42,285 nucleotides of DNA from Verrucomicrobia bacterium Ga0077533 (GTDB taxonomy: Bacteria; Verrucomicrobiota; Verrucomicrobiia; Opitutales; Opitutaceae), in contig LNEH01000183.1 of the NCBI GenBank assembly GCA_001464505.1, positions 1 to 42,285 of the forward strand, given 5' to 3'. The notes under the pieces are model-generated. The model did no database searches. It was not told the origin of the DNA and saw only the letters and a list, made by a program, of their open reading frames with translations. Of this stretch, positions 8,918 to 17,967 are shown one piece after another. Numbering within the stretch: position 1 is the stretch's first letter; every line of letters begins with the position of its first letter. Position numbers and translations under genes: made by a program.

Positions 8918-10426
8918 CTATTTCTGGATGCCGCCGTTGTGACAGTCGGCGCAGCTGAGCTCGGGATCGGGGTCGCCGTCGGGATGTTTGAACTCGAGCC
9001 CGAGTCCGCTCAACTGCGCGAGCTCGGCGCCCTTGCCCTGCGCCAGGATGGTGTGGCAGGAATTGCAGTCGCTGGAGGAAATGGCCTGGCCGGTCACGCT
9101 CTTGTGCTTGTTGTCGTGGCAGCGGAAACAGCCGGCCCAGTCCTTGTGGCCGATGTTGTTGGGGTAGACGCGCCAGTCGGCCTTCCGCTCGGGAAAGATG
9201 CTGGTCGCGAAAGCCTGCTGCACGGTCGCGATGGCGCCGGGCAGCTCGGTGGCCAGGGCCTTGTCCGTGTATTTGGCGCGCAGGTAGTCCGCGATTTTTT
9301 GCGCGGCTTGGGCGCTCGTCGTGATGTCTTCCTGGGTCATCGCCTGCACGGCGACGCGCTTGATGTTCGGGAGATTGCGCGACAGCGTGCCGTCCGCCAT
9401 GGCTTTTTCCACGGCCTCGTTGGCGGTGGGGAACACGTGGGCCGGCCGGTTGTGGCAGTCCATGCAGTCCATCACGCGGATCCGGTCCGCCGGCGGCTCG
9501 CCGGTGAAATCAGGGGTGCGGAACACCCGCGAGGTGCCGTCCTTCAGGTTTGTGACGCGGGTCCAGGGGATGTCCTGCCGCTTGTCGTCGGTGGCGTAAT
9601 ACTCGACTTTTTCCGTCTCGCTGACGTGCCAGTGGATGCCGCCGGGCGGGCTGCCGGGCGCGCTCTTGTTCACATGCATCAGCATGCGCACCGTGTAGGG
9701 GGTGTTTTTCTTGTCCGAGAGGAAGTGCTCGTAGTTCATCTCCACGTTGCCGTGGAACTTCTCCGGCCAGTGGCACTTGGCGCAGATGTCCTGGGCGGGG
9801 CGGAGGTTCTTGAGGGGGGTCGAAATCGGCCGCTCATAATTGTCCAGCGTGTAGCTGATGAGTTGGTGGATGCCGTTGATCTTGGCTTTCACGAACCATT
9901 CGGCGCCAGACCCGATGTGGCAGTCCACGCAGTCCACGCGGGCATGAGCGCCGCGCTGATAGGTGACGAATTCGGGGTTCATCGCGGTGTGGCAGACCTG
10001 GCCGCAGAACTGGACCGACTCCGAGTAATGGTAGGTCTGGTAGCTGCCGAACGCACTGAGCATGATGAAGCCCATCGCGCCGAGGACGAAAAGGAACATG
10101 GCGCGGCGCTGGGCCGGGTTGGAAAGGTCCAGCCGCCATTTGTCGGGCATGGCGGCATGCGTGATCATCCAGCGGCGCTGGGCCCACGCGCCGAAAAACA
10201 CCAACGTGAGACCGGTGATCAGGAAACCCGGGGCGACGATGTAGGTGAAGATGCCGAGGTAGGGATTCTTGTCCCCCTGCGTGAAGTCCATCCAGACCAG
10301 CAGCGCGAAGGAGAACAGCGCGCCCACGGCCACCACACCGCCGATGGCGGAGATCCAGTTGTTGAAATGCGAACGCGGTTTGAACGCGGCGGGTGTCGGC
10401 GTGGTGGGTGACTCGGAGGCGGCCAT
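8918..10426 (-). CDS. ImcH-like heptaheme NapC/NirT-type membrane cytochrome
   Basis: This is a 502-residue inner-membrane cytochrome c. Three predicted transmembrane helices occupy roughly residues 24-48, 57-80 and 108-128. A periplasmic domain follows with a CX3CH site (CGQVCH, residues 141-146) and six CXXCH sites (CVDCH, CAKCH, CMDCH, CFRCH, CNSCH, CADCH). The first site with HTAMNPEF after it is typical of NapC/NirT/NrfH proteins. Three helices plus seven hemes match Geobacter ImcH, the quinol dehydrogenase used for higher-potential extracellular acceptors. A CbcL-like protein is encoded 3.4 kb away on the same strand, so both Geobacter-type quinone outlets are represented. A palindromic repeat lies directly upstream of the ATG, and no clear ribosome site is visible. 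Confidence 0.8.
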   Translation of the reverse strand: MAASESPTTPTPAAFKPRSHFNNWISAIGGVVAVGALFSFALLVWMDFTQGDKNPYLGIFTYIVAPGFLITGLTLVFFGAWAQRRWMITHAAMPDKWRLDLSNPAQRRAMFLFVLGAMGFIMLSAFGSYQTYHYSESVQFCGQVCHTAMNPEFVTYQRGAHARVDCVDCHIGSGAEWFVKAKINGIHQLISYTLDNYERPISTPLKNLRPAQDICAKCHWPEKFHGNVEMNYEHFLSDKKNTPYTVRMLMHVNKSAPGSPPGGIHWHVSETEKVEYYATDDKRQDIPWTRVTNLKDGTSRVFRTPDFTGEPPADRIRVMDCMDCHNRPAHVFPTANEAVEKAMADGTLSRNLPNIKRVAVQAMTQEDITTSAQAAQKIADYLRAKYTDKALATELPGAIATVQQAFATSIFPERKADWRVYPNNIGHKDWAGCFRCHDNKHKSVTGQAISSSDCNSCHTILAQGKGAELAQLSGLGLEFKHPDGDPDPELSCADCHNGGIQK

Positions 10427-10435
10427 GGGATGGGT

Positions 10436-10506
10436 TGTAGCGGCGGTCTATGACCGCCGGGCGAACGTCCTTTGATTTTCGACGGCGGTCATAGACCGCC
10501 GCTACA
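10436..10506. repeat. REP/BIME-like inverted repeat, GTAGCGGCGGTC type
   Basis: Perfectly complementary 24-nt arms at 10436-10459 and 10483-10506 begin TGTAGCGGCGG and end CCGCCGCTACA. Each arm is itself an imperfect hairpin (GGCGGTC...GACCGCC). The element fills the gap between the small cytochrome gene and the ImcH-like gene and may attenuate or stabilise their joint transcript. Confidence 0.75.
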
Positions 10507-10539
10507 GCGAAGACAAAGGCATTGTCAGCGTGGGCAGGA

Positions 10540-10878
10540 TCAGGTCTTGAACTTGCGGATGTGGGCGATGAGTTCCTTGATCTCGTCGGCGGAGAGTTCG
10601 TCCTTGTAGCCTTTCATCGTCTCCTTGCCGGCCGAGTCGCGGACGCCGTCGGCGGTGGCCTTGATCATGTCCTCATCCTTCAATTCGGCCTGCACCTTGG
10701 CGTCGGTGTAGTCCTTCAGCTTGAGTTTTTTGCCGACCTTGGTCTGGCCCTTGCCGTCGGCCCCGTGGCACTTGGCGCAGTGGTTGTCCCAGTTTTCAGC
10801 GACCGGGGCGGCGCTGCACAAGGCCGCGCCCGCGAGGAAAACAAGGCCGCTGGTGAGAAGTTTGGTGCGATTTTTCAT
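10540..10878 (-). CDS. Small monoheme cytochrome c
   Basis: This is a 112-residue class I cytochrome c. A signal peptide runs to about residue 23 (GAALCSA), followed by heme site CAKCH near residue 34, then GADGKG and a distal Met within ETMKGYKDEL, ending in a typical LIAHIRKF helix. It is a soluble periplasmic electron carrier. It lies first in the minus-strand run that continues with the ImcH-like quinol dehydrogenase, so it could be that enzyme's direct electron acceptor. The promoter faces that of the divergent lipoprotein-ccsBA pair. Confidence 0.88.
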   Translation of the reverse strand: MKNRTKLLTSGLVFLAGAALCSAAPVAENWDNHCAKCHGADGKGQTKVGKKLKLKDYTDAKVQAELKDEDMIKATADGVRDSAGKETMKGYKDELSADEIKELIAHIRKFKT

Positions 10879-10954
10879 GGCGAGTGGATGGCTGGCATGT
10901 TTGATGGTGGCGGCACGGCGGAGGCTGATATAATCGGACTGCCGTGTCGCGCCA

Positions 10955-10987
10955 AATATGGCAGCGTTCGGCCGCGTTGGCTGCGCA
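10955..10987 (-). promoter_or_regulatory. TGCGCA-N21-CATATT promoter for the small cytochrome
   Basis: On the minus strand TGCGCA (10987-10982), a 21-nt spacer and CATATT (10960-10955) lie about 77 nt before the ATG at 10878. The downstream plus-strand words CTTGC, GAGAT and GGTTTG repeat those at 1857-1893 upstream of the octaheme cytochrome, suggesting co-regulation. Confidence 0.6.
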
Positions 10988-11034
10988 TCACTTGCCGAGA
11001 TTCGCGCAAGGTTTGCTTATAGCCTCGCAAGATA

Positions 11035-11067
11035 CGCGCAGCCAACGGAGGCGCATTCGGGCATGCT
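11035..11067 (+). promoter_or_regulatory. CGCGCA-N21-CATGCT promoter for the lipoprotein-ccsBA pair
   Basis: CGCGCA (11035-11040), 21 nt and CATGCT (11062-11067) point rightward, divergent from the element at 10955-10987. An ATG at 11079 lies 11 nt after the -10 box, but the lipoprotein signal starts at 11154. Either the leader is about 80 nt or the protein has an unusual 25-residue N-terminal extension. Confidence 0.5.
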
Positions 11068-11153
11068 GGGGGTCCACGATGAAATTCTCCTGTTTGCCTC
11101 CACGCCGGCCGACGCTCTTGCCTCATGGCCGTTTTTACCTTCCGATTCGCGCC

Positions 11154-12263
11154 ATGTTTTCCCGCCCGCCCCGGATGCTGCTGATTTTGCTGCCGCTTTG
11201 TCTTGGCGCGTGCCGGGACGCGCCGGTCACCACCTACCGCATCCCCAAGGAGAAAGACCCGTCGGCGTCGGCCGCGACGGCGCCGATGTCCGCCGATACC
11301 GGCGGCTTGGCCGTCGCCTCGACCGAGGCGGGCGGACTGGCTTGGACCGCCCCGGCCACTTGGAAAACCAAGCCCGGTTCCGCCATGCGCAAGGGCAGCT
11401 ATGCCATCGGCGCGGAGGGCGGTCCGGTCGCCGACCTCGCGATCACGGCATTTCCCGGCAACGTCGGCGGCGATCTCGCCAATGTGAACCGCTGGCTCGG
11501 CCAGCTCTCCCGGCCACCTATCACCGAGGTGGAACTCGCCGCCGCGCTGACCCCGCTCTCCGCCCACGGGCTGGCCCTGCAGGTGGTCGACCTGGCCGGC
11601 GGCCCGGCCGACAATCCGTTGCGGATGCTGGGGGCGATTGTTCCGCTTGGTGACACGACCTGGTTCTTCAAACTCACCGGCCCTGACGCACTGGTCGCGC
11701 AGGAAAAACCCGCGTTTCTCGAATTTTTGAAAACGGTGAGGCTTTCCCTCGGCACCGCGGCGGCCGTCGCGACACCAGCATCCGCGCCCGCCGCCCCGCC
11801 GCCGGCCGACATGGCCGGCACGCCGGTGGTCAAGGCGGACGGTCCCGGCCTCAAATGGACGGCCCCGGCCCGCTGGCAGGAGAAGCCGGCCACCGCCGCG
11901 CGCAAGGCGACCTTCGTGATCACCGGAGCGAACGGCGCCACCGCCGAGCTCGCCGTCACGGCGTTCCCCGGCGATGTCGGCGGCGACCTGGCCAACCTGA
12001 ACCGCTGGCGCGGGCAGCTCTCGCTGCCGCCCATCGCCGGGACGGAGTTCGCCGGCGCGGTGACACGGCTCACGGTGAACGGCCTGCCGGTCACCCTCGC
12101 CGACCTCACCGGTGGCGCGGCGGACAATCCGCAGCGGCTGCTCGGCGCGATGGTGCCGCACGCGGGCGCCACCTGGTTCTTCAAGCTCACCGGTCCCCCC
12201 GCGCTGGTCGCGGAGGAAAAGCCCGCCTTCCTCGCCTTCGTGCAAACCCTCTCCGCCCCATGA
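11154..12263 (+). CDS. Lipoprotein with two tandem copies of one domain
   Basis: This is a 369-residue protein. A hydrophobic signal ends in the lipobox LGAC near residue 20, followed by an Ala/Ser/Thr-rich linker. Two homologous domains of about 135 residues follow. Each opens with GL.WTAPA.W, continues through DLAITAFPGNVGGDLAN / ELAVTAFPGDVGGDLAN, NRW.GQLS and ADNP.R.LGA, and ends W.FKLTGP.ALVA.EKPAFL. The ATG of the cytochrome c synthetase overlaps its stop (ATGA), so the two are translationally coupled. This suggests a role in cytochrome assembly at the membrane surface. I do not recognise the family and assign no function. Confidence 0.85.
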   Translation: MFSRPPRMLLILLPLCLGACRDAPVTTYRIPKEKDPSASAATAPMSADTGGLAVASTEAGGLAWTAPATWKTKPGSAMRKGSYAIGAEGGPVADLAITAFPGNVGGDLANVNRWLGQLSRPPITEVELAAALTPLSAHGLALQVVDLAGGPADNPLRMLGAIVPLGDTTWFFKLTGPDALVAQEKPAFLEFLKTVRLSLGTAAAVATPASAPAAPPPADMAGTPVVKADGPGLKWTAPARWQEKPATAARKATFVITGANGATAELAVTAFPGDVGGDLANLNRWRGQLSLPPIAGTEFAGAVTRLTVNGLPVTLADLTGGAADNPQRLLGAMVPHAGATWFFKLTGPPALVAEEKPAFLAFVQTLSAP

Positions 12264-15200
12264 ACGCCCTGAACACTCTGCTGCGCGACGTTCGTGCCCT
12301 GTTCGTCTCCCTCCGGCTGACGGTCGTGCTGTTGCTGCTCTCCATCATCCTGATCCTGGTCGCCACGCTTGACCAGGTGAACCTCGGGATCTGGGTGGTG
12401 CAGGCGAAATACTTCAACACCTTCATCGTGTTCTGGCAGGTGGGCGACATGTCGCTCGCCGTCTTCCCGGGCGGCTACACCTTGGGCGGCCTGCTGCTGG
12501 TCAATCTGGTGGCGGCGCAGGCCTCCCGTTTCCAGTTCACCTGGCGGAAGCTCGGCATCTGGCTGACCCATGCCGGCCTCGTCCTGCTGCTCATCGGCCA
12601 GTTGCTCACGGCTCTCTGGCAGGACGAGTATCAGATGCGCCTGGACCAGGGGGAGACGAAAAACTACTCGGAGAGCTACCGGAACATCGAGCTGGCGATC
12701 ACCGACACCACCGACCCGCAGTTCGACGATGTGGTCGCGATCCCCGAGGCGCCGCTGGCCCGCAAGAAGATGGTGCAGCACCCCAAGCTGCCGTTCCGCG
12801 TCGCGGTGCACACCTACCTGCCCAACGCCGCGCTCCAAGAGGCCAAGCCCAGCGCCAACACGCCGACCGGTCCGGCCACCCAGGGCGTCGGCCCGCGCAT
12901 CATTGTCACGCCCGTGCCGCTCACCTTCAAACACGACGAGCGCAACCTCCCGGGCGCCTACGTCGAGCTGACCGGCCCCGACGGCCCGGTCGGCACCTGG
13001 CTGGTCTCGCCCCTGCTCGAGCCGCAGCGCTTCGAGTTTGCCGGGCGCACCTGGAAGATCGCGCTGCGCTTTGCGCGGCACTACAAGCCGTATTCGCTCA
13101 CGCTGCTGAAATTCAGCCACGACCGCTATGTCGGCACCGAGATTCCGAAGAATTTTTCCAGCCGCCTCCGGCTGACCACGCCCGACGGCCGCGATGACCG
13201 CGAGGTGCTGATCTACATGAACAATCCGCTGCGTTACGCGGGGCTCACCTTCTATCAGGCCGGCTTCGCCAACAACGACATGACCACGGTGCTCCAGGTC
13301 GTGCGCAACCCGAGCTGGCTGATCCCCTACCTCGCGTGCGGAGTGATGACCCTCGGCCTCGGCTGGCAGTTCAGCCTGCACCTGGTCGGTTTTGTGGGCA
13401 AACGCCGCCGTCCAGCCAACGGCACCGCCCCCGATGCCGCCTCGGCGCCGGCTCCCGCCGGCCCGCGCTGGCCGGCCGCCCGGCTGGTCGCGATCCTCGT
13501 GCCCGCTTTGGCCGCACTGCTGGTCGCCTCCTCGCTTTTCCCGCGGGCGCCCAAGAGCGACTACGACCTCGGCGCCTTCGGCCGCCTGCCCACGCTGGTC
13601 AACGGCCGGGTGAAGCCGCTCGACACCGTGGCCCGCACCACACTGCTGGTGCTGCAGGGCCGCCAGCGCGTCACCGCCAAGGATGGCCGCACCCTTCAAC
13701 CCGTCGAGTGGCTGCTGGAAATGCTCTACCGGCCCGCCGCCGCCAATGCCTATACGGTCTTCGAGGTTGTCCACCCGGACGTGCTCACGCTCTTCAACCT
13801 CACGCCGGAACAGGGCGCGGGAAAAAAACGCTTCTCCTTCACGCAGCTGACCGCGGGCCTCCCCGAGCTGGAGCGCCAGGGGCGGCTCGCCGACGCGGTC
13901 GAGCACCCGGTGCGCAGTCCGTTTCAACGGGCGGTCGTGCAGCTCCGCAACAACCTGTTGCTCTATCAAAGCCTGCAGATGAGCCTGCTCGCTCCGGGAG
14001 CCGACAACTACCTCGACCGGCTGGCCCGTTTTGATCACGCCTTGCCGGGCGGCCTGGCGGCGGAGCAGGCCAAAAAAGCCGGCCAGCCGCACGATGCCGC
14101 TGCGGCCAAGGCCTTGCTCGAAATGCGCGTCTCCTTCGCCACCTTGGAGCAGTTCGGCCATCTCCTCCTGATCCCGCCCGAGACCAACCAGGCCGACTTG
14201 ACCGCCTGGCAGAACACCGGCGCCGCGTTGCTGGCCGGCGTAAACCGCGGCCGGCTCGATGCCGCCACCGCCGGCTACATCCGGATCGGCCTCGCGTGGC
14301 GCGACCACCAGCCGGCGGCATTCACTGCGGCGGTGCATGACTACCGCGCCCGGTTGGAACCTGAAATCCCGGCGTTGCTGCAGAAAAGCGATCTCGAAAC
14401 GCGCTTCAACGCCGCGCAACCGTTCTACACCAGCGCGGTCCTGTATGTGGCGGCGTTCCTGCTCGCGGTCTTTTCCTGGCTCAGGTGGCCCGAGGCGCTC
14501 GGCCGTTCGGCCCACCGGCTCGTGGTGCTCGCCTGGATCCTGACCACCGCCGGCATCGCCACCCGCATGTGGCTCGAAGGCCGGCCTGTTTACCGGCTGG
14601 GGTGCGGTCGCGCTCTGCCTCGTGCTGGAGGTGGCCTACCGGAACGCCATCGGCAGCGTCTCGGCCAGCCTCATCGGCTTCGCCACGCTCCTCATCGCGC
14701 ACCACCTGTCGCTCAGCGGGGACACCCTCGAGATGATGCGCGCCGTGCTCGACTCCAACTTCTGGCTGGCGACCCATGTCGTCACGGTGATCATCGGCTA
14801 CTCGGCGACCTTCCTCGCGGGCTTTCTCGCCCTGATCTACCTCGGGCGCGGCATTTTCACGCGCTCGCTCGACGCCCGGACGGCCGATTCGCTGGCGGGC
14901 ATGGTCTACGGCGTGGTCTGCTTCGCCACGGTCTTCAGCTTCGTCGGCACCGTGCTCGGCGGCATCTGGGCCGACCAGTCCTGGGGCCGCTTCTGGGGCT
15001 GGGATCCGAAGGAGAACGGTGCGCTCATCATCGTCCTCTGGAACGCCCTCATCCTCCACGCCCGCTGGGGCGGTCTGGTGCAGCAGCGCGGGCTGATGGC
15101 GCTCGCCATCTTCGGCAACATCGTGACCGCGTGGAGCTGGTTCGGCACCAATATGCTCGGCGTGGGCCTGCACAGCTACGGTTTCATGGACGCCGGATTC

Positions 15201-15293
15201 TGGTGGCTGGCCGCGTTCGTCGCCAGCCAGTTGGTCGCCATCGCCCTGGCCGGTCTGCCTCGCGGGCTTTGGCGCAGCGCCCTGGCGGGTTGA
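12260..15293 (+). CDS. ccsBA: Fused CcsBA (ResB-CcsA) cytochrome c synthetase, frameshifted
   Basis: The N-terminal half (to about residue 390) is ResB/CcsB: helices at 15-40, 70-90 and 95-120, a periplasmic ResB domain with NNPLRYAGLTFYQAGF, then another helix. A second region resumes with helices and the CcsA heme-handling WWD motif (QSWGRFWGWDPKENGA). Together these attach heme to CXXCH sites in system II maturation, the activity needed for all the cytochromes in this window. The frame breaks near 14588: the first frame reads WLEGRPVYRLGC, while the correct continuation FTGWGAVALCLVLEVAYRN lies in another frame. About ten residues that relatives carry (a PVTNLYSS-like segment) appear lost. 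If real, the synthetase is split; an in-frame start at 14622 could make a CcsA-only product. Confidence 0.85.
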
Positions 15294-15404
15294 ATCACAG
15301 CCTCATGTCCCCCGGTTCAAACTGACTCCCTGAGTGTTCCCCCGGCCATTAAGTTGTAAACTGAACCCTGGGCCGGCAAGATCTGCGCGGTCTTGGGCAA
15401 AGCA

Positions 15405-15437
15405 GGCGCAGCCGGTTTGGCGGTGTCCTGCCATACT
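15405..15437 (+). promoter_or_regulatory. GGCGCA-N21-CATACT promoter for hemN
   Basis: GGCGCA (15405-15410) and CATACT (15432-15437) are separated by 21 nt. The ATG at 15450 is 12 nt beyond the -10 box, which allows only a leader of a few nucleotides. No FNR-type TTGAT-N4-ATCAA box is present although hemN is often oxygen-regulated. Confidence 0.6.
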
Positions 15438-15449
15438 GGGATTCCACGC

Positions 15450-16877
15450 ATGATCCGCCCCGAAGATACCCAGCTGCAATGCTCCCCGGCCCTTGATCTG
15501 GACCTGATCCGGAAATACTCGGTGCCGGGCCCGCGCTACACTTCCTACCCGCCGGCCACCAAGTTCTCGGCCGAGCTCCCGGCGCTCCGGCTGGAAAAGG
15601 CCATCCTGGACGACAATCGGGCCGGCACCGCGGGTGGTGAGCCGGGTCGAACCAGTCCGCTGTCGCTTTATTTCCATCTGCCGTTCTGCGAGAGCCGCTG
15701 CTGGTTCTGCGGCTGCAACACGGTCATCACCAAGCGCCTCGCCTCGGCGGGCGAATACCTCGACGACCTCGCCCGCGAGATGAGCCTGACGGCGGCCCGC
15801 CTGGACCGCCGCCGGCCCGTCACCCAGATCCACCTCGGCGGCGGCACCCCGACATTTTTCCCGCCCGGCGAACTGCGGCGGCTCGGCGCCATCATCAACG
15901 AGTTCTTCCATGTCGCCCCCGATTGTGAGTTCAGCGTCGAAATCGACCCCCGCCGGTTGACCCCCGCCCATGTGATCGCCCTGCGGGACATCGGGGCCAA
16001 CCGCGCCTCCTTGGGCGTGCAGGACACCAATCCGAGCGTGCAGCTCGCGATCCACCGCTACCAGCCGCAGGCGCTGAACGTGGCCGCTTTCGCGTGGCTG
16101 CGTGCCGCCGGATTCGAGTCGATCAATGTCGACCTCATCTACGGCCTGCCGTTGCAGACCCCGGATTCCTTTGCCGCGACCATCCGCGACGTGCTCACCC
16201 TCGGTCCCGACCGGCTCTCCGTCTTCAGCTACGCGCATGTGCCGTGGATCAAGCCGGCGCAGAAAATCTTCGACGACCGCCTCCAACTGCCCGGACCCGA
16301 GGCGAAGCTGGCGATGTTCGCCGTCGCCCACGAGCTGCTGACGGCGGCGGGTTATGTGGACATCGGGCTCGACCACTTTGCCAAGCCGGATGACGAACTG
16401 GCGGTGGCGCTGCGCACCGGCACGCTGCACCGGAATTTCCAAGGCTACAGCACGCACGGCGGAGCCTCGCTTTACTCCTTCGGCATCTCGGCAATCTCGT
16501 CCACCCCCGACACTTACCGGCAGAACCACAAGACCCTGGCGGAATGGCGTGCCGCCCTCGACGCGGGCCGGCTGCCGGTCGAGCGCGGCCTGCGGCTCTC
16601 GGTGGAGGACACCCGGCGGCGCACCATCATCATGCGCCTGATGTGCGACCGCCGGTTGGATTTCCCCGCGCTGTCCGCGCGCCTCGGCCTTGATTTTTCG
16701 TCGGTCTACGCCGCGGAGCTGGCCTCGCTGGCCGACCTGGAGGCCGACGGACTTTTGCACCGGACCGCCACCGGGATCGAGGTCACGCGCACCGGCGTGC
16801 CGCTCCTCCGGGTGATCGCGATGCGGTTCGACCCGACGGTCACCACCGCGGCACTCCAGCACTCCCGCACCATCTGA
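15450..16877 (+). CDS. hemN: Oxygen-independent coproporphyrinogen III oxidase
   Basis: This is a 475-residue radical SAM enzyme that converts coproporphyrinogen III to protoporphyrinogen IX without oxygen. Family signatures run in order: VPGPRYTSYPPATKFS, the cluster motif CESRCWFCGC (CX3CX2CXC), HLGGGTPTF, EIDPR, GVQD, INVDLIYGLP and FAKPDDELA, with the NFQGYSTH segment near residue 335. Full length is present. The start at 15450 is set by the family N-terminus and by a promoter ending 12 nt upstream. It serves heme supply at low oxygen for the c-type cytochromes and the cbb3 oxidase. Confidence 0.95.
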   Translation: MIRPEDTQLQCSPALDLDLIRKYSVPGPRYTSYPPATKFSAELPALRLEKAILDDNRAGTAGGEPGRTSPLSLYFHLPFCESRCWFCGCNTVITKRLASAGEYLDDLAREMSLTAARLDRRRPVTQIHLGGGTPTFFPPGELRRLGAIINEFFHVAPDCEFSVEIDPRRLTPAHVIALRDIGANRASLGVQDTNPSVQLAIHRYQPQALNVAAFAWLRAAGFESINVDLIYGLPLQTPDSFAATIRDVLTLGPDRLSVFSYAHVPWIKPAQKIFDDRLQLPGPEAKLAMFAVAHELLTAAGYVDIGLDHFAKPDDELAVALRTGTLHRNFQGYSTHGGASLYSFGISAISSTPDTYRQNHKTLAEWRAALDAGRLPVERGLRLSVEDTRRRTIIMRLMCDRRLDFPALSARLGLDFSSVYAAELASLADLEADGLLHRTATGIEVTRTGVPLLRVIAMRFDPTVTTAALQHSRTI

Positions 16878-16972
16878 CACGGCTGCCGGACAAGAGTTGC
16901 GCGGATAAAGCCAACAAACGCCGAGCTGTTGCCCGGATGACGGCGCATAGTGGGCCCGGTCCCTGTTGCCCC

Positions 16973-17926
16973 ATGAATCTCGCCACCCGGTATCTCGGGT
17001 TGCCGCTCCGCAGCCCCTTTGTTGTCGGCGCTTCGCCCCTTTGCGATGACGCGCCCTTGGCGCGGCAGCTGCAGGACGCCGGGGCGGGGGCGGTCGTCAT
17101 GCGCTCCCTGTTCGAGGAACAACTGGAGCCGCCGGCGGCGGCGAGCGGAAACCTGGGGCTGGGTTTTCCGGAATACGCCGACTACCAGTTTTCGCCCGAC
17201 CACTATCTCAGGCAACTGGACCTGCTGAAGGAGCAATTGACGATTCCGGTGATCGCCTCGCTGAACGGCCACCAACCCGGCGCCTGGACCGAATTTGCGG
17301 TGTGCCTGGAACGCGCAGGGGCCGATGCCATCGAGCTTAACTTCTACCAGGTCGTCACCAACCCGGCCATCGCGGCGGACCAGGTGGAGACCGAAATGTT
17401 GCGGACCGTGGCCGAAATCGCCGACGCGGTGCACATCCCCGTGGCGGTCAAGCTCTCGCCCTTCCATTCGTCGGTCGCCCAGCTCGCCGTCGCGCTTGAG
17501 CTGGCGGGTGCGGCGGGGATCGTGGTTTTCAACCGTTTTTTTCAGCCTGATGTGGACCCCGACACGCTCGAGGCCCGGCCGGTGCTGCACCTGTCCGAAC
17601 CCAGCGAGCTGTTGCTGCGGCTGCGTTGGCTCGCCATCCTGTCCCCGCAGGTGCGGGGCTCGCTCGCCGTGAGCGGCGGCGTGCACTCGGCGGCGGATGC
17701 GGCCAAGGCCCTGCTTACCGGCGCCCACGCCGTGCAGGTGGTTTCGGTGGTGTTGCGGCATGGACCGCCGGTGCTGCAGACGCTGCTCCGGGGCCTGGAA
17801 ATCTGGATGCGGGAGCAGGGCTTCGCCGACCTGGCAGATTTTCGCGGCCGGCTGAACCTGGCGCGCTGCCGCGATTCGTCCGCCTTCGAGCGCGCCAACT
17901 ACATCCGCACGCTGCAGAGCATGTAG
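16973..17926 (+). CDS. Dihydroorotate dehydrogenase-like flavoprotein
   Basis: This is a 317-residue TIM-barrel FMN protein of the PyrD-like class. It opens MNLATRYLGLPLRSPFVVGASPL, then has IPVIASLNGH, the core AIELNFYQV, a Lys-containing strand IPVAVKLSPF, FNRFFQPD, and a C-terminal phosphate-binding region AVSGGVHSAADAAKAL...AHAVQVVS. Members of this group often lack dihydroorotate specificity and occur next to redox genes, so the substrate is uncertain. The ATG at 16973 matches the family start; a weak -10-like CATAGT sits at 16946. It converges with the universal stress gene. Confidence 0.85.
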   Translation: MNLATRYLGLPLRSPFVVGASPLCDDAPLARQLQDAGAGAVVMRSLFEEQLEPPAAASGNLGLGFPEYADYQFSPDHYLRQLDLLKEQLTIPVIASLNGHQPGAWTEFAVCLERAGADAIELNFYQVVTNPAIAADQVETEMLRTVAEIADAVHIPVAVKLSPFHSSVAQLAVALELAGAAGIVVFNRFFQPDVDPDTLEARPVLHLSEPSELLLRLRWLAILSPQVRGSLAVSGGVHSAADAAKALLTGAHAVQVVSVVLRHGPPVLQTLLRGLEIWMREQGFADLADFRGRLNLARCRDSSAFERANYIRTLQSM

Positions 17927-17933
17927 CCCCGGG

Positions 17934-17957
17934 CCGGGTGGGTGTTCCGCGACCCGG
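17934..17957. terminator. Weak hairpin between convergent genes
   Basis: CCGGGT (17934-17939) and ACCCGG (17952-17957) form a six-pair stem in the 41-bp gap between the plus-strand flavoprotein and the minus-strand stress protein. There is no T-run, so intrinsic termination is only a guess. Confidence 0.25.
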
Positions 17958-17967
17958 TGGCGCGGCC

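Noticed and set aside
10436-10506. CRISPR repeat
   Set aside because: It is a single inverted pair without spacer-separated direct copies. No cas gene is in the window.
11399-14515. 1038-residue minus-strand open frame
   Set aside because: It is antisense to the lipoprotein and CcsBA, which have signal, membrane and WWD features.
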